Part shown: piece by piece, positions 11,746-22,787 of the stretch
How the letters are laid out: each line of letters begins with the position of its first letter
Numbering within the stretch: position 1 is the stretch's first letter
NCBI RefSeq assembly: GCF_036711975.1
Contig: NC_091968.1
Coordinates: forward strand, 22,878,001-22,942,000
Source: Onthophagus taurus
Lineage: Eukaryota > Arthropoda > Insecta > Coleoptera > Scarabaeidae
DNA: 64,000 bases
Reading direction: 5' to 3'
Made by a program: the position numbers and the translations under genes
The notes under the pieces: generated by a model
The model's input: only the letters and a program-made list of their open reading frames with translations
The model's database searches: none
What the model was told of the DNA's origin: nothing

Positions 11746-11945
11746 AGATATGATGCTGTCAGAGCGTTAGAAAATGTTATGGCAATACTACAAAGTTTTA
11801 GTGAGAATACAAATGAAAATAATTTAAAAAAGCTAGAAAAAACAATTTTAACAGTGTTTTGGGAGGAAATCTTCTTAGAGAGATTTAATGCAATTGGCAA
11901 AAAGTTGCAAATCCCAAGCTTAGACATACGTAAAGGAGTGAGAAT
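11746..11945 (+). pseudogene. hAT-superfamily (ZMYM1-like) transposase fragment
   Basis: Reads RYDAVRALENVMAILQSFSE, then LEKTILTVFWEEI, FLERFNAIGKKLQIPSLDIR. The pattern matches the stretch of ZMYM1-like hAT proteins that follows the TRW motif. It is partial and followed by unrelated sequence; no intact domain. Confidence 0.45.
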
Positions 11946-12239
11946 TACTCTTATCTTCTTACTGTTTATTTCATGTGATAGCGCATTATACAATTTCACG
12001 ACTAGGTAGTGGTAAGTTTTTGTGATTTTGCCACTCTGTGAAACGGAATTACAATATCTTCCTTGTAGCAGGTGTTGTGATCGTGTTTGTCTGGATTGTT
12101 TTGTAGCGAGTCTTTTTTGTTGTGAATATACTCAAGGCAGGTAAGTATAAAACAGCATGGGAAGGTGATTTATCGAGATTTATCGGTTACCTCATCATTT
12201 TGTTTTGTGTAAAAGGTTATGGAAAACCAGTGCTCTCCC

Positions 12240-12930
12240 TTTTCAATGTTTTGTTTTTTCTTCAAGCTTCTTGATGTCACTACTTCTTGTAACGAAAGAT
12301 GTGTCATCCGCAACAACGGTAAGGCCTAGAGGTTTGCGAAAAAAAATCCATATAGGCAACGTGGGCAGGAGAAATAGCTGGAAATTATTTTGAAGTTCGT
12401 AATTCGACCGCTAGGAGGCGTAACTGCCATAGAGAATCATAAAATTCCCGCTATCTCAGAAAGTTAAACGATGGGCTAAAGCTTTAACAACATGATTTAG
12501 TAGCATTTAGTATTTCACAGATCCTTGGTCACCATAAAATTTGCTAAATGTTAGTGAAAACCGCATCTCGATATTTCCATCCATTCTCGAATTATAGAAG
12601 AAAATGTCCTGTATATGAAGAATAATAGCGGTCCCAAAATCGAACCCTGGGGTACTCGGTACTCCTACTGCCACTTCTCTCTAAGATAATTGTTGACCTC
12701 GCGAAAAAACTGATTGTTTTCTTCCTTGCAAATATGATGCTAGAAATTTCAATGCATTTTCTCTTACTCCATATTTTTGTAGTTTGCCCAATAACATTGA
12801 ATGGTTCACCAAATCGAAGGCTTTGGTTAAGTCGCAGAATGCAATTTGAGTGAACTTTTATTGATCAAAACCGTGGATAGCTTCTATTACGCTGAGTAGG
12901 GCAGTTATTGCAGACCTTGACATATCTATA
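12240..12930 (-). mobile_element. Jockey-like non-LTR reverse transcriptase fragment, itself interrupted
   Basis: Minus strand 12918-12600 reads reverse transcriptase: FCDLTKAFDLVNHSMLLGKL, then QKYGVRENALKFLASYLQGR, then a degraded GVPSTP...G block. After unrelated sequence (about 12400-12560), 12360-12240 reads VVADDTSFVTRSSDIKKLEE, the catalytic VADD region. Stops and frame changes show it is dead. Confidence 0.65.
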
Positions 12931-13653
12931 TGTAATCTTCATTAAAAATCCTTTAAAATGAGTACAAACACGACATATTTATCTTCAATATTAATGAAGT
13001 TATGGTCAACTTCCGGTTAGAAATGTCAATGTCAATTTTGACATATTTGTATTAAAATTGTCGTGAAAAATCCTATAAAATGAGCCCAAACATGATACGC
13101 TAAATTCCAATATTAGTCGAGATGTAAGCAACTTCCGGTTTGAAATGTCAATGTAATTTTGATAAATTCTTAATTTTTATAAACAGTCTTAAAATGTATC
13201 ACAAAAACAGAAATACAACAAACTAATAAAAAATTAAGGTTGGTATTAATATTTAATAATTAAATTGCTATCTTCATTGTTGCTAACTTCGGGTTTAACG
13301 TTCTTTTATTCAATCGTTTTTGTTTTTTGAGATAAGTGCGACATGTTTGGACTCATTTTAAAGATTTTTTAATGCAGATGACAAATATGTCAAAATTGAC
13401 GTTGACGTTTCAAACCGGAAGTGATTGAATTTCCATTAATATTAAAGTTAAATATGTCGAGTTTGGACTCATTTTAAAGGATTTTTTATGAAGTTGACAA
13501 ATATGTCAAAATTAAAAGTTGAAAGTTGGAACTTTTTGGTTTTTTGAGATAAATGCGTCAAGTTTGGACTCAGTTTAAAGGTTATTTTATGAAGATTACG
13601 AATATAATAATAAAATTAAAGTTGACAGTGACAACAGAAAGTTTTTTTCACGA
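12920..13653. repeat. Tandem-repeat element, family 1 copy b
   Basis: Same motif set as the copy at 7053 (tttaaaatgagt, accggaagt, cttcgggtttaa) in reverse orientation relative to that copy. It ends directly against the MITE at 13654, the same junction seen at 7052/7053. Confidence 0.65.
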
Positions 13654-13796
13654 CTAAACCCGACTGTTTCTAGTTTTGGTACTACTTTTAGTTCAATAAA
13701 AATATAGAACATAGTAATATCTTATGCTAACTAGCGCTATCTACCACTTCCTCTGCCACTAGAACTAACACTAGACCTAGAAATATTCGGGTTTAG
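13654..13796. mobile_element. MITE, same family as 6910-7052
   Basis: Begins ctaaacccgactgtttctag and ends with the inverse, ctagaaatattcgggtttag. 143 bp, the same length as its relative at 6910. Confidence 0.6.
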
Positions 13797-15402
13797 CCAT
13801 GCGTATTCAGACTTTTCACTTACCTTGCTTATAATTTCATCCATTTACCCATTTTGAATTAAATACAACCTTTAAATCCAGTTAATTATGTGTTTTTCAT
13901 TAAAAAAACTTAAATTCAACGGCAATTTTGATAAGCACCTGCAATATTTGGATCGTAATCACCATGGTAACCGAGTCAAATTGGATAACCTAACAATAAT
14001 AAATTTATAACTGTTAATATTTCGCGTCAATTCTCCAATGACGACACAGCAAGGCCTTTGCGGGGGGATACGTTCATAATATATGGAGTTGGATAACCTT
14101 ATACAGTATGTTTACTCAACGGATCTTGGATTCAACGCTTGAGTAAACGAGTACAAAAATAAATAAATAAATTTTGACAAAACTCTCAGTGAAATAATTA
14201 ATATTATCTTTAAACTTTGTAGTTAATTCGAAGTAAATTAATTAACCAGTTTTAATAATTGAATTTTACCTAAAGAAATTATAATAACATAACCAAACAA
14301 AATAATAACACAAATTAATCCTATTTAAGGTAAGTGAAATTTTAAATGAAAAATCAAAATAAAAACAACGAATAATAATAAAATTGAAAACTATAACTTA
14401 GCTTAATTTTGTAGATTACTGATGTACTCGGATAAGGAAACTTGGACTCTTCAAAAGGAATCGGTAACAATGATTCTTGATTGGAATAATTCTTCGGAAT
14501 GGTATACTGGATTAATTGGTTCAGGAGCCTGTTAATTTTCTTGTTTATTATTAAAGGTAAATAATTTTAATTCAAATAATCTTATTTAACTTATTAAATA
14601 ATAAGTTTACTACTAATAAGTTTTGAGGTTATGTCACAATGGTTATTGATAAGTAACCTAACTTTTGTGTTGTATTTTTAAATAATAAGCGTGCGCTCCT
14701 CATCACGTTCGAAATCACACTAAAATTTACCAGTTTCGTTTGTTTAATGCTACAACCTCTTAAATAACGTCTTCTGATTGGTTAAATCCTTCAACTTGAA
14801 ATTCGTAATTTAAATTTTTCCGGTATGGCCAACTTCGCAATGTCAAATGTCACCAATTAAATTTTATCAAAAATTTTTTAAATTTCTATATTAATAATAT
14901 TTATGTATGAAATGTCGTGGTTTTGTTGCTTTAATTTTGTTTGTGCTGATTTCGTAACATTTTCTTTTAGATTTCAACGTCCAGCTTCAAAAATACATTA
15001 AATTATTTAACCCACAGATTTTCGTCCAATTCTTCATCAAAACTCCCATATGATGGATGATTTTCGTTCTTGACATGCTAAGATTATCGTTTTCAATCGT
15101 TTTAACCGGACAAACATGAATTACAATAAGAAATTAATGAAAAATGAAATTTGAGGTTATGTTGCTGTCAAAATTCTACAAAATTACTTCGTATTAACTT
15201 TGGATGGATTAAATACAATAGAAAACGTAAACGGCCAACAATACATAAAGAATTTATTACATAAAGAACATATTTACAACATTTTAAAACTCTATTACAT
15301 TATTAAAAGTGAGGTTATGTTTTAAAATCTTGTAAAATAAAAGTTTTATATAATAATCAAGTTTATTTGAAACATTTTAGGCTTAAGCATAAATAAATAT
15401 AC
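13797..15402. other. Gene-poor stretch with one possible micro-ORF
   Basis: AT-rich, no recognisable protein or RNA gene. A possible spliced transcript (donor GTAAGT at 14331, acceptor TTTTGTAG ending 14414) would carry a 37-codon ORF, MYSDKETWTLQKESVTMILD onward, at 14422-14535. There is no support beyond that. Confidence 0.3.
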
Positions 15403-16328
15403 TTAAATATGCTTATTTAACCATGAAATATATTTAGAAACTTCACAATAAGCCGTAGGAGATCCATTCAAATCGCAGGGATTAACAGCGAAGGAAACAA
15501 CCCCTAAAATCGTCCCATTTTGCACCAAGGGGCCACCACTATCACCTTGACAAGCATATGTATCATCCCCTTTAGTGCAAATATTGTTATCATCTAATGG
15601 ACCAAACGTTCCAATTGCATAAAGAAAGTCACTTTTGCATTCTAAAAGAGGAAAAATTAATCCATTTTGAAGCAAAATTAATATTTTTACCATCTAAATT
15701 AATCAAGCTCATCTCTGCGAACATCAAATTATTTGAATAACTAGGAATTAAGCTCTTTCTTCTTCCCCAACCTGTTAAAAGAGCTTTTCCAGTAAAAGTT
15801 TCATTCTCAAGTGGTAATTTGATTGGTTGGATTCCATCAGAAAACAATAAATCTTGTTCTAATCGCAAAATGGCTAAATCGTGCGATGTTACAGTTCCAT
15901 TTTCGCTTTAAAATTGCAAATAATTAATTTATTTTTGAGTTAAAAAGACTTACTCGTTGTAATTGGGATGAATAATAATTCGTTGAACTTTAACGGTTTC
16001 TCCTATACTTAAAGAATCGTTTAGATGTAAAATACCAACTCGAATTTGTAAATTATCGGTTTGAATACAATGAGCGGCGGTTAAAACGTGGTTTTTATTT
16101 AAGATGGTCCCCCCACAAAAATGTTCGAAGACGTTTTTTGGTTGTAAATGTTGTTGTACAGAGACTTGGTAAGGAAATTGGTTTGTCTTGGCGAATTTGC
16201 CGTTAATAATTCGGTGGTGAGCTTAAAATTGATTATTTTTAATCGAATAAAGTAAAATATAAATAATTACCTAAAGAAATTGTTAAAAATGTTGAAATTA
16301 TAAAGATTTTAGTTAAAGATTTCATCAT
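15403..16328 (-). CDS. Chymotrypsin-fold (S1) serine protease, four exons, 259 aa
   Basis: Exons on the minus strand: 16328-16271, 16221-15954, 15905-15691 and 15641-15403. All introns are GT-AG and phases agree (780 nt). A signal peptide (MMKSLTKIFIISTFLTISLA) is followed almost at once by the activation site R|IING, leaving a propeptide of about three residues. The catalytic triad is complete: TAAHC (His), HDLAIL (Asp) and GDSGGP (Ser). The residue at the S1-pocket position 189 reads Tyr (DDTYACQGDSGG), not the Asp of trypsin, so substrate preference is not trypsin-like; exact specificity is open. The secreted single-domain form without a clip domain suggests a gut enzyme. A polyadenylation signal lies about 35 bp past the stop. 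An alternative Met one codon downstream exists. Confidence 0.9.
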
Positions 16329-16440
16329 GGTTTGGAGAAGTTTATAAAACTGGGAACTTGAGAATGAGGATTCCTAAAAAATGCCGTTATCTTTATTTTA
16401 GGAAAGTTTATACCGGTTTTTTATTGCATATTTTAATTTG

Positions 16441-18811
16441 ACCGCGTTATACATCACTTGACTAAGCTAAATTTTATTGTTTTTAGAGATTTTCATGCTG
16501 TCTGGTAGGTAAATCTTAGAAAAAATGCATTTATCTCAAAAAACCAAAAAGTTCGAACTTTCAACTATTAATTTTGACATATTTGTCAACTTCATTAAAA
16601 ATCCTTTAAAATGAGTCCAAACTCGACATATTTAACTTTGATATTAAAGGAGATACAATCACTTCCGGTTTGAAACGTCAACGTCAATTTTGACATATTC
16701 GTCATCTTCATTAAAAATCCTTTAAAATGAGTCCAAACAAGACGCCCTTATCTCAAAAAACAAAAAAGTTAGAATAAAATATATTAAACCCGAAGTTAGC
16801 AATTTAATTTTTAAATATTAATACCAACTTTAATTTTTGTTATTTTTTTATCATATTTGTGTTTTTGTGACAAATATTAAGACATTTTATAAAAATTAAG
16901 AATATGTCAAAATGACATTGACATTTCAAACCGGAAGTTGCTTATATCTCGACTAATATTGGAATTAAACGTATCATGTTTGGACTCATTTTAAAGGATT
17001 TTTCACGACGATTACAAATATGTCAAAATTGACGTTGACATTCTTAACCGGAAGTTGACCATAACTTCATTAATATTGAAGATAAATATGTCGTGTTTAT
17101 ACTCATTTTAAAGGATTTTGAATGAAGATTACAAATATGTCAAAATTGAGGTTGACATTTTAAACCTGAAGTTAGTTGTCATATAATAGACAAATGGACA
17201 ACTTCATGGTGTTCTTTCATGATGTATTTTTTATTAAAAAATACATTTAAAATGAGTCCAAACAAGACGCACTTATCTAAAAAAACAAAAAAGTTCGAAC
17301 TTCCAACTATTAATTTTGACATATTTATCAACTTCATAAAAAATCCTTTAAAATGAGTCCAAACTCGACATATTTAACTTTGATATTAATGGAGATACAA
17401 TCACTTCCGGTTTGAAACGTCAACGTCAATTTTGACATAGTCGTCATCTTCATTAAAAAAGCTTTGTAATGAGTCCAAACAAGACGCACTTATCTCAAAA
17501 AACAAAAAAGTTTGAATAAAATACATTAAACCCGAAGTTAGCAACAATGAAGATAGCAATTTAATTTTTAAATATCAATACCAACCTTAATTTTAAATTT
17601 TGTTTATTATATTTTTATTTTTACGATAAATATTAAGACAATTTATAAAAATCAAGAATATGTCAAAATGACATTGACATCTCAAACCGGAAGTAGCTTA
17701 TATCTCGAGTAATATTGGAATTAAACGTATCATGTTTAGACTCATTTTAAAGGATTTTTCACGACGATTATAAATATGTCAAAATTGACGTTGACATTCT
17801 TAACCGGAAGTTGACCATAACTTCATTAATATTGGAGATAAATATGTCGTGTTTGTACTCACTTTAAAGGATTTTTAATGAAGATTGCAAATATGTCAAA
17901 ATTGAGCTTGACATTTTAAACCTGAAATTAGTTGTCATATAATAGACAAATGGACAACTTCATGGTGTTCTTTCATGATGTATTTTTTCTTAAATAACCT
18001 TTAAAATGAGTTCAAACATAAGGCATTTATCTCAAAAAAACAAAAAATTCGAACTTTCAACTATTAATTTTGATATATTTGTCAACTTCATAAAAAATCT
18101 TTTAAAATGAGTCCAAACTCGACATATTTAACTTTGATATTAATGCAGATGCAATCACTTCCGGTTTGAAACGTCAATTTTGACATATTTGTCATCTTCA
18201 CTAAAAAACCTTTAAAATGAGTCCAAAGATGACGCACTTATCTCAAAAAGCAAAATAGTTAGAATAAAATACATTAAACCCGAAGTTAGCAACAATAAAA
18301 ATAGCAATTTCATTTTTAAATATTAATACCAACCTTAATTTTAAATTTTTTTTTTATTATATTTTTGTTTTTGCGACAAATATTAAGACAATTTATAAAA
18401 ATCAAGAATATGTCAAAATGACAGTGACATCTCAAACCGGAAGTTGCTTATATCTCGAGTAATATTGGAATTAAACGTATCATGTTTGGACTCATTTTAA
18501 AGGATTTTTCACGACGATTACAAATATGTCAAAATTGACGTTGACGTTCTTAACCGGAAGTTGACCATAACTTCATTAATATTGAAGATAAATATGTCGT
18601 GTTTGTACTCATTTTAAAGGATTTTTAATGAAGATTACAAATATGTCAAAATTGAGGTTGGCATTTTAAACCTGAAGTTAGTTATCATATAATAGAAGTT
18701 TTATAACTAAAATTAATCTAGTGTTAGTCGCTTTAGTCGAGATGAAAACGAAAATCCCGTTATTCTCAACATTGTTCATTTGTCGCTTAATCAAGTGATA
18801 TAAAACGCGGT
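16441..18811. mobile_element. TIR-ended tandem-repeat element, family 1 copy c (most complete)
   Basis: The left end accgcgttatacatcacttgactaagc is matched by the inverted right end (gcttaatcaagtgatataaaacgcggt). The interior holds three units of about 745 bp marked by aaacccgaagttagc near 16786, 17527 and 18280, each with both orientations of tttaaaatgagtccaaac. No coding potential; non-autonomous. Confidence 0.7.
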
Positions 18812-18993
18812 ACAATTATAAATATTCAAAATTTATTGCGTTACAAAATACAAATAAAATTTGTTTACACAATCATTTTTTTTGCATAATCGACAAAAAA
18901 AGAAAAAATACTTTAATCAACAAATTAAAATGTAACAATTCGATTTGATAGCAATAAATTTGGTTTAATTTTCAAGGAGTTAACATCCAAAAA

Positions 18994-19902
18994 ATGAGTC
19001 TCAAATTGATTTTAATTCTTATATTTGTCTCCAAAACTTATGGAAACGAAACAACTCCAAATCCCGATCATCTCGAAATCGAAGAATTTTGCAAAAATGT
19101 TTGTTCGAACCCAAACTGGGATTTTACGTGCGAAAAAAAAACTTCAACGTGTATTTGTTGGGTCGATAACAACTTAGATGGTAAATCAAATTAATTTTAA
19201 TTAAAAAAAAAAATTTTAAATGTTAAAACATCTTTTACAGATATAGACGCAAAAGCTATGCAAAAACAAGCCATAAATCAAGGAATTATTTTATGGGTGA
19301 TTCGAAAACGAGATAGACTCGCTCGAGATCTCAACAACACCACAAATAACGACACGGAAAATACCACCGAACAAAGTACAATCGAAATAAAACCACGAAT
19401 TAACGAAGAAAACGAAGAAAAATCCCCAAAATCAATTTTAAAAAAATATAAACCAACCGAAAAATCAACAAAATCAGATCCAATTGTTGGAGATGCCCCA
19501 AAATCGATTTTACCACGATTAAATCATAAAGGTTTGGTCGCAAATTTAAAATCGTGCAACACCGAAACGATTAAATTGAATTTGCAAAATGTAAAGGCGC
19601 ATTTAAATCGGTTATTAGAACGATTTGAGCACCCCCAAGTAAACTGTGGGCTACTCACGAGCGAATTGGAAGGGATAAAATCAAATTTGCAACAATTAAT
19701 TGTTAGGGTTGGTGAGAAAAAGGATTTAAATGAACGGCCGAGGTTGATTGATCAACTTCGTGGAAGGGAAAAGGAGAGGCACGCTAAGTTTCAATCGAGA
19801 TTTGGACAATTAGATTTGCATAAGAAGAAAAATATCCTTGGGAGTGCCAAAAATGATGATGTTATTACCCAACCTAAAGAATTTATTGATAACAAAAAAT
19901 AA
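18994..19902 (+). CDS. Secreted orphan protein, two exons, 282 aa
   Basis: Exons 18994-19180 and 19241-19902, intron GTAAAT...TTACAG, phase consistent. The signal peptide MSLKLILILIFVSKTYG precedes a short Cys-rich module (five Cys: CKNVCSN, FTCEKKTSTCIC). A polar linker follows with two copies of a PKSIL motif (SPKSILKKY, APKSILPRL). The C-terminal half is charged, helical-looking and Leu-rich (LVANLKSCNTETIKLNLQNV, HLNRLLERF), with two more Cys. AATAAA follows at 19915. I do not recognise the family. The Cys-rich start could be a toxin-fold or chitin-binding-like piece, but spacing fits no domain I know. Its 3' end is duplicated near 21850. Confidence 0.6.
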
Positions 19903-19937
19903 TTAATTGTTAAAAATAAAAGTATTTTTAAATGTTT

Positions 19938-20000
19938 TTTTATCGTCTTCCGTTTTTTATTCGTCCTTTACCACCATCGCTCGCTTGGCTTGACAAGACT
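19938..20000 (-). pseudogene. Duplicated fragment of the SRP19 3' end
   Basis: Bases 19938-19996 (cgtcctttaccaccatcgct...) are a diverged copy of the last coding bases of SRP19 at 22087-22136. The fragment has no upstream exon and lies directly after the orphan gene's polyadenylation signal, mirroring the real junction at 22082. Confidence 0.6.
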
Positions 20001-21115
20001 TATATGATAACTAACTTCAGGTTTAAAATGTCAACCTCAATTTTGATATATTTGTAATCTTCATTAAAAATCCTTTAAAATGAGTACAAACACGACATAT
20101 TTATCTTCAATATTAATGAAGTTATGGTCAACTTCCGGTTAAGGATATCAACGTCAATTTTGACATATTTGTAATCGTCGTGAAAAATCCTTTACAATGA
20201 GTCCAAACATGATACGTTTAATTCCAATATTACTCGAGATATAAGCAACTTCCGGTTTGAAATGTCAATGTCATTTTGACATATTCTTAATTTTTATAAA
20301 ATGTCTTAATATTTGTCGCAAAAACAAAAATATAATAAAAAAAAATCTAAAATTAAGGTTGGTATTAATATTTAAAAATTAAATTGCTATTTTTATTGTT
20401 GCTAACTTCGGGTTTAATGTATTTTATTCTAACTTTTTTGCTTTTTGAGATAAGTGCGTCTTGTTTGGAGTCATTTTAAAGATTTTCTTTAATAAAAAAT
20501 ACATCATAAAAGAACACCATGAAGTTGTCCATTTGTCTATTATATGACAACTACCTTTAGGTTTAAAATGTTAACCTCAATTTTGACATATTTGTCATTT
20601 TCATTAAAAATCCTTTAAAATGAGTACAAACACGTCATATTTATCTTCAATATTAATGAAGTTATGGTCAACTTCCGGTTAAGAATGTCAACGTCAATTT
20701 TGACATATTTGTAACCGTCGTGAAAAATCGTTTAAAATGAAGCCAAACAAGATACGTTTAATTCCAATATTACTCGAGATATAAGCAACTTCCGGTTTGA
20801 AATGTCAATGTCATTTTGACATATTCTTAATTTTTATAAAATGTCTTAATATTTGTCGCACAAACAAAAATATAATAAAAAAAATCTAAAATTAAGGTTG
20901 GTATTGATATTTAAAAATTAAATTGCTATCTTTATTGTAGCTAACTTCGGGTTTAATGTATTTTATTCAAACTTTTTTATTTTTTGAGATAAGTACGTCA
21001 TCTTTGGACTCATTTTAAAGGTTTTTTAATAAAGATGACAAATATGTCAAAATTGACGTTGACGTTTCAAACCGGGAGTGATTGTATCTCCAGTAACATC
21101 AAAGTTAAATATGTA
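20001..21115. repeat. Tandem-repeat element, family 1 copy d (inverse orientation)
   Basis: Begins tatatgataactaacttcag, the reverse complement of the right-hand end of the other copies. It contains two units with acttcgggtttaatgtatttt and repeated aaaatgagt/actcattttaaa. No TIR seen. Confidence 0.65.
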
Positions 21116-21124
21116 TTAATGAAG

Positions 21125-21152
21125 GCGATTAATTATCGAGATAATTAATCGC
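21125..21152. repeat. Short hairpin, 12-bp perfect arms
   Basis: gcgattaattat-cgag-ataattaatcgc, a near-perfect palindrome at the end of the repeat element. Function unknown; it may mark an element end. Confidence 0.5.
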
Positions 21153-21424
21153 ATTTTAATATACGAGTTACTTACAATATTTTTCCGTCGACTGTCTTTT
21201 CAACAAAATAGAGAAGATCCATCGTTGAAAAATCACCCAATTTTATCACTGGCAAACTTTAAGAAAATCATCCGACCGAACTAATATAGTAGTCAATTTA
21301 GTAAATATTCTCGAATGAAATCTGTAATACCGACCCAACCGACCACTATATCTATTCGGTAAGATTACAATAATAAGTTTTGACTTTTGACACATTAAAA
21401 GTGAGGTTCTGTAAACAAAAATAA

Positions 21425-21496
21425 TTATAAAGATACAAAATTTGCAGTTTCCGCAACTTCTGGTGGAGTTAACGTATAATATTCGTCGATATTCAT
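21425..21496 (-). pseudogene. Isolated first-exon-like fragment (LTPPEVAE motif)
   Basis: Minus strand ATG gives MNIDEYYTLTPPEVAETANF, then V-S-L and a stop. The TLTPPEVAETA string resembles the start of proteins from tyrosine-recombinase-type insect transposons. Too short to be sure. Confidence 0.25.
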
Positions 21497-21849
21497 TTAT
21501 TCGATGTTTTTATAACACTTTATAAACACTATAACACAATTTTCGAAATTTAAATCTTGATTGACATTTGACAGATATACGCCACGCCACCTCGCGTTGT
21601 TTTGGATGTTTTCCGAACCCTTTCTAAACTATTTTACTTGAAATTTTTGCCTATATGTAACACATATTATTAAAATTGAGTGATTTTTAAACAAATTTCA
21701 ACATCCCACGATTTTTTATGACATGGCTCACGAGATTCTGTGTGTAACCTGGCAATCCTGATTGCAAGTACGATTACTGTGATATTGGTTGCATACTCAC
21801 TCAACGACATTACAACTTGGCTATTGCGCGGTGAAAAAAAAAAGATTTT

Positions 21850-22084
21850 ACAGGATTAAATTAAACTTGCAACAATTGTTAGTGAAAAAAAGGATTTAAA
21901 CGGCCCAGATTGATGGATCAACTTCTTGGATTGGAAAAGGACGCTAAGTTTCAATCAAGATTTGGTCAATTAGATTCCCATAACAAGAAAAACATCCTTG
22001 GGACAACCAAAAACGACGTTATTACCCAACCTAAAGAATTTATTGATAACGAAAAATAATTAATTATTCAAAATAAAAGTATTT
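21850..22084 (+). pseudogene. Duplicated 3' fragment of the orphan secreted-protein gene
   Basis: Diverged copy of 19670-19925: aggattaaattaaacttgcaacaatt..., ctaagtttcaatcaagattt, ccaacctaaagaatttattg and the AATAAAAGTATTTTT tail. Small deletions disrupt the frame and no upstream exon is present. It sits immediately 3' of the intact SRP19. Confidence 0.8.
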
Positions 22085-22596
22085 TTATCGCCTTCCTTTT
22101 CCCTTTCGTCCTTTACCACCACCACTAGCTTGGCTTGGTTCTGGACTCGGCTTAACCTGCCTTGTCTTTAATTTTGGAATCATTTCCCCCAAATGCAACA
22201 TAACACTATCTCTACTAGCAAACTTGGCAACACATGAAGTTCCATCTTCATTTTTAATCTGAACCCGAATTCTACCTCTAAATAACGCTTCTTTACTCCG
22301 TTCGCGACTGTACAATTTGTTTTCGACTCCAACTTTTAATCCGGCCGCTGATAAAACGTCCCTAATCTCTTGATGGGTTGGATTCTCAACGCACTTTTCT
22401 TTAGGAATTCGTCTCCCTTGCGCTAAAGTCTTTTTACTGTTTATATAAGCTGGGTAAATACAAATCCAACTAAAAAAAAATTTTTAGGTTATGTTATTTT
22501 TAAGATAGTTATTTAATTATTTATTTACCGCTCTGGATCGCTATGTTTTTTATTGGGGTTCCACGCTAAGGGTTGTTGCGATGATGAATGAGCCAT
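22085..22596 (-). CDS. SRP19: Signal recognition particle 19 kDa protein, two exons, 150 aa
   Basis: Exons 22596-22529 and 22469-22085, intron GTAAAT...TTTTAG, phase consistent (453 nt). The protein begins MAHSSSQQPLAWNPNKKHSD and continues RWICIYPAYINSKKTLAQGR RIP, the conserved SRP19 core, then KCVENPTHQEIRDVLSAAGL and the basic ERSKEALFRGRIRVQIKN segment. It ends in a Gly/Lys/Arg-rich tail (GGGKGRKGKGRR). SRP19 binds helices 6 and 8 of SRP RNA and enables SRP54 loading for co-translational targeting. Length is normal. The start of a neighbour on the other strand (carbonic anhydrase, ATG 22788) is only 191 bp away, so the two may share a bidirectional promoter. Confidence 0.93.
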
Positions 22597-22787
22597 TATC
22601 GTGGGATTTAATTAATTTTAGTTGAAAATCAAACATACGTTCTTATTTGTTGACGTTTACGCTTTTTTTTAAAGGAATCTTCTTTACCGACATTAAATGG
22701 CGGAAATTTTAACATTTTCATCCGTCAATTAGTTGTCACAATCACCATGCGACACTTTTTGAAAGAGTTTTTGATGTCCATGATACC
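22597..22787. promoter_or_regulatory. Short divergent intergenic region between SRP19 (-) and carbonic anhydrase (+)
   Basis: 191 bp separate the two start codons, so promoters of both genes must lie here or overlap first exons. No clear TATA box or other element was recognised; the bidirectional role is inference from spacing. Confidence 0.4.

Noticed and set aside
15629..15868. Apparent frameshift between two protease frames
   Set aside because: Explained by a 49-nt intron (15690-15642, GTAAAA...TTTTAG) that restores the frame; the gene is intact.
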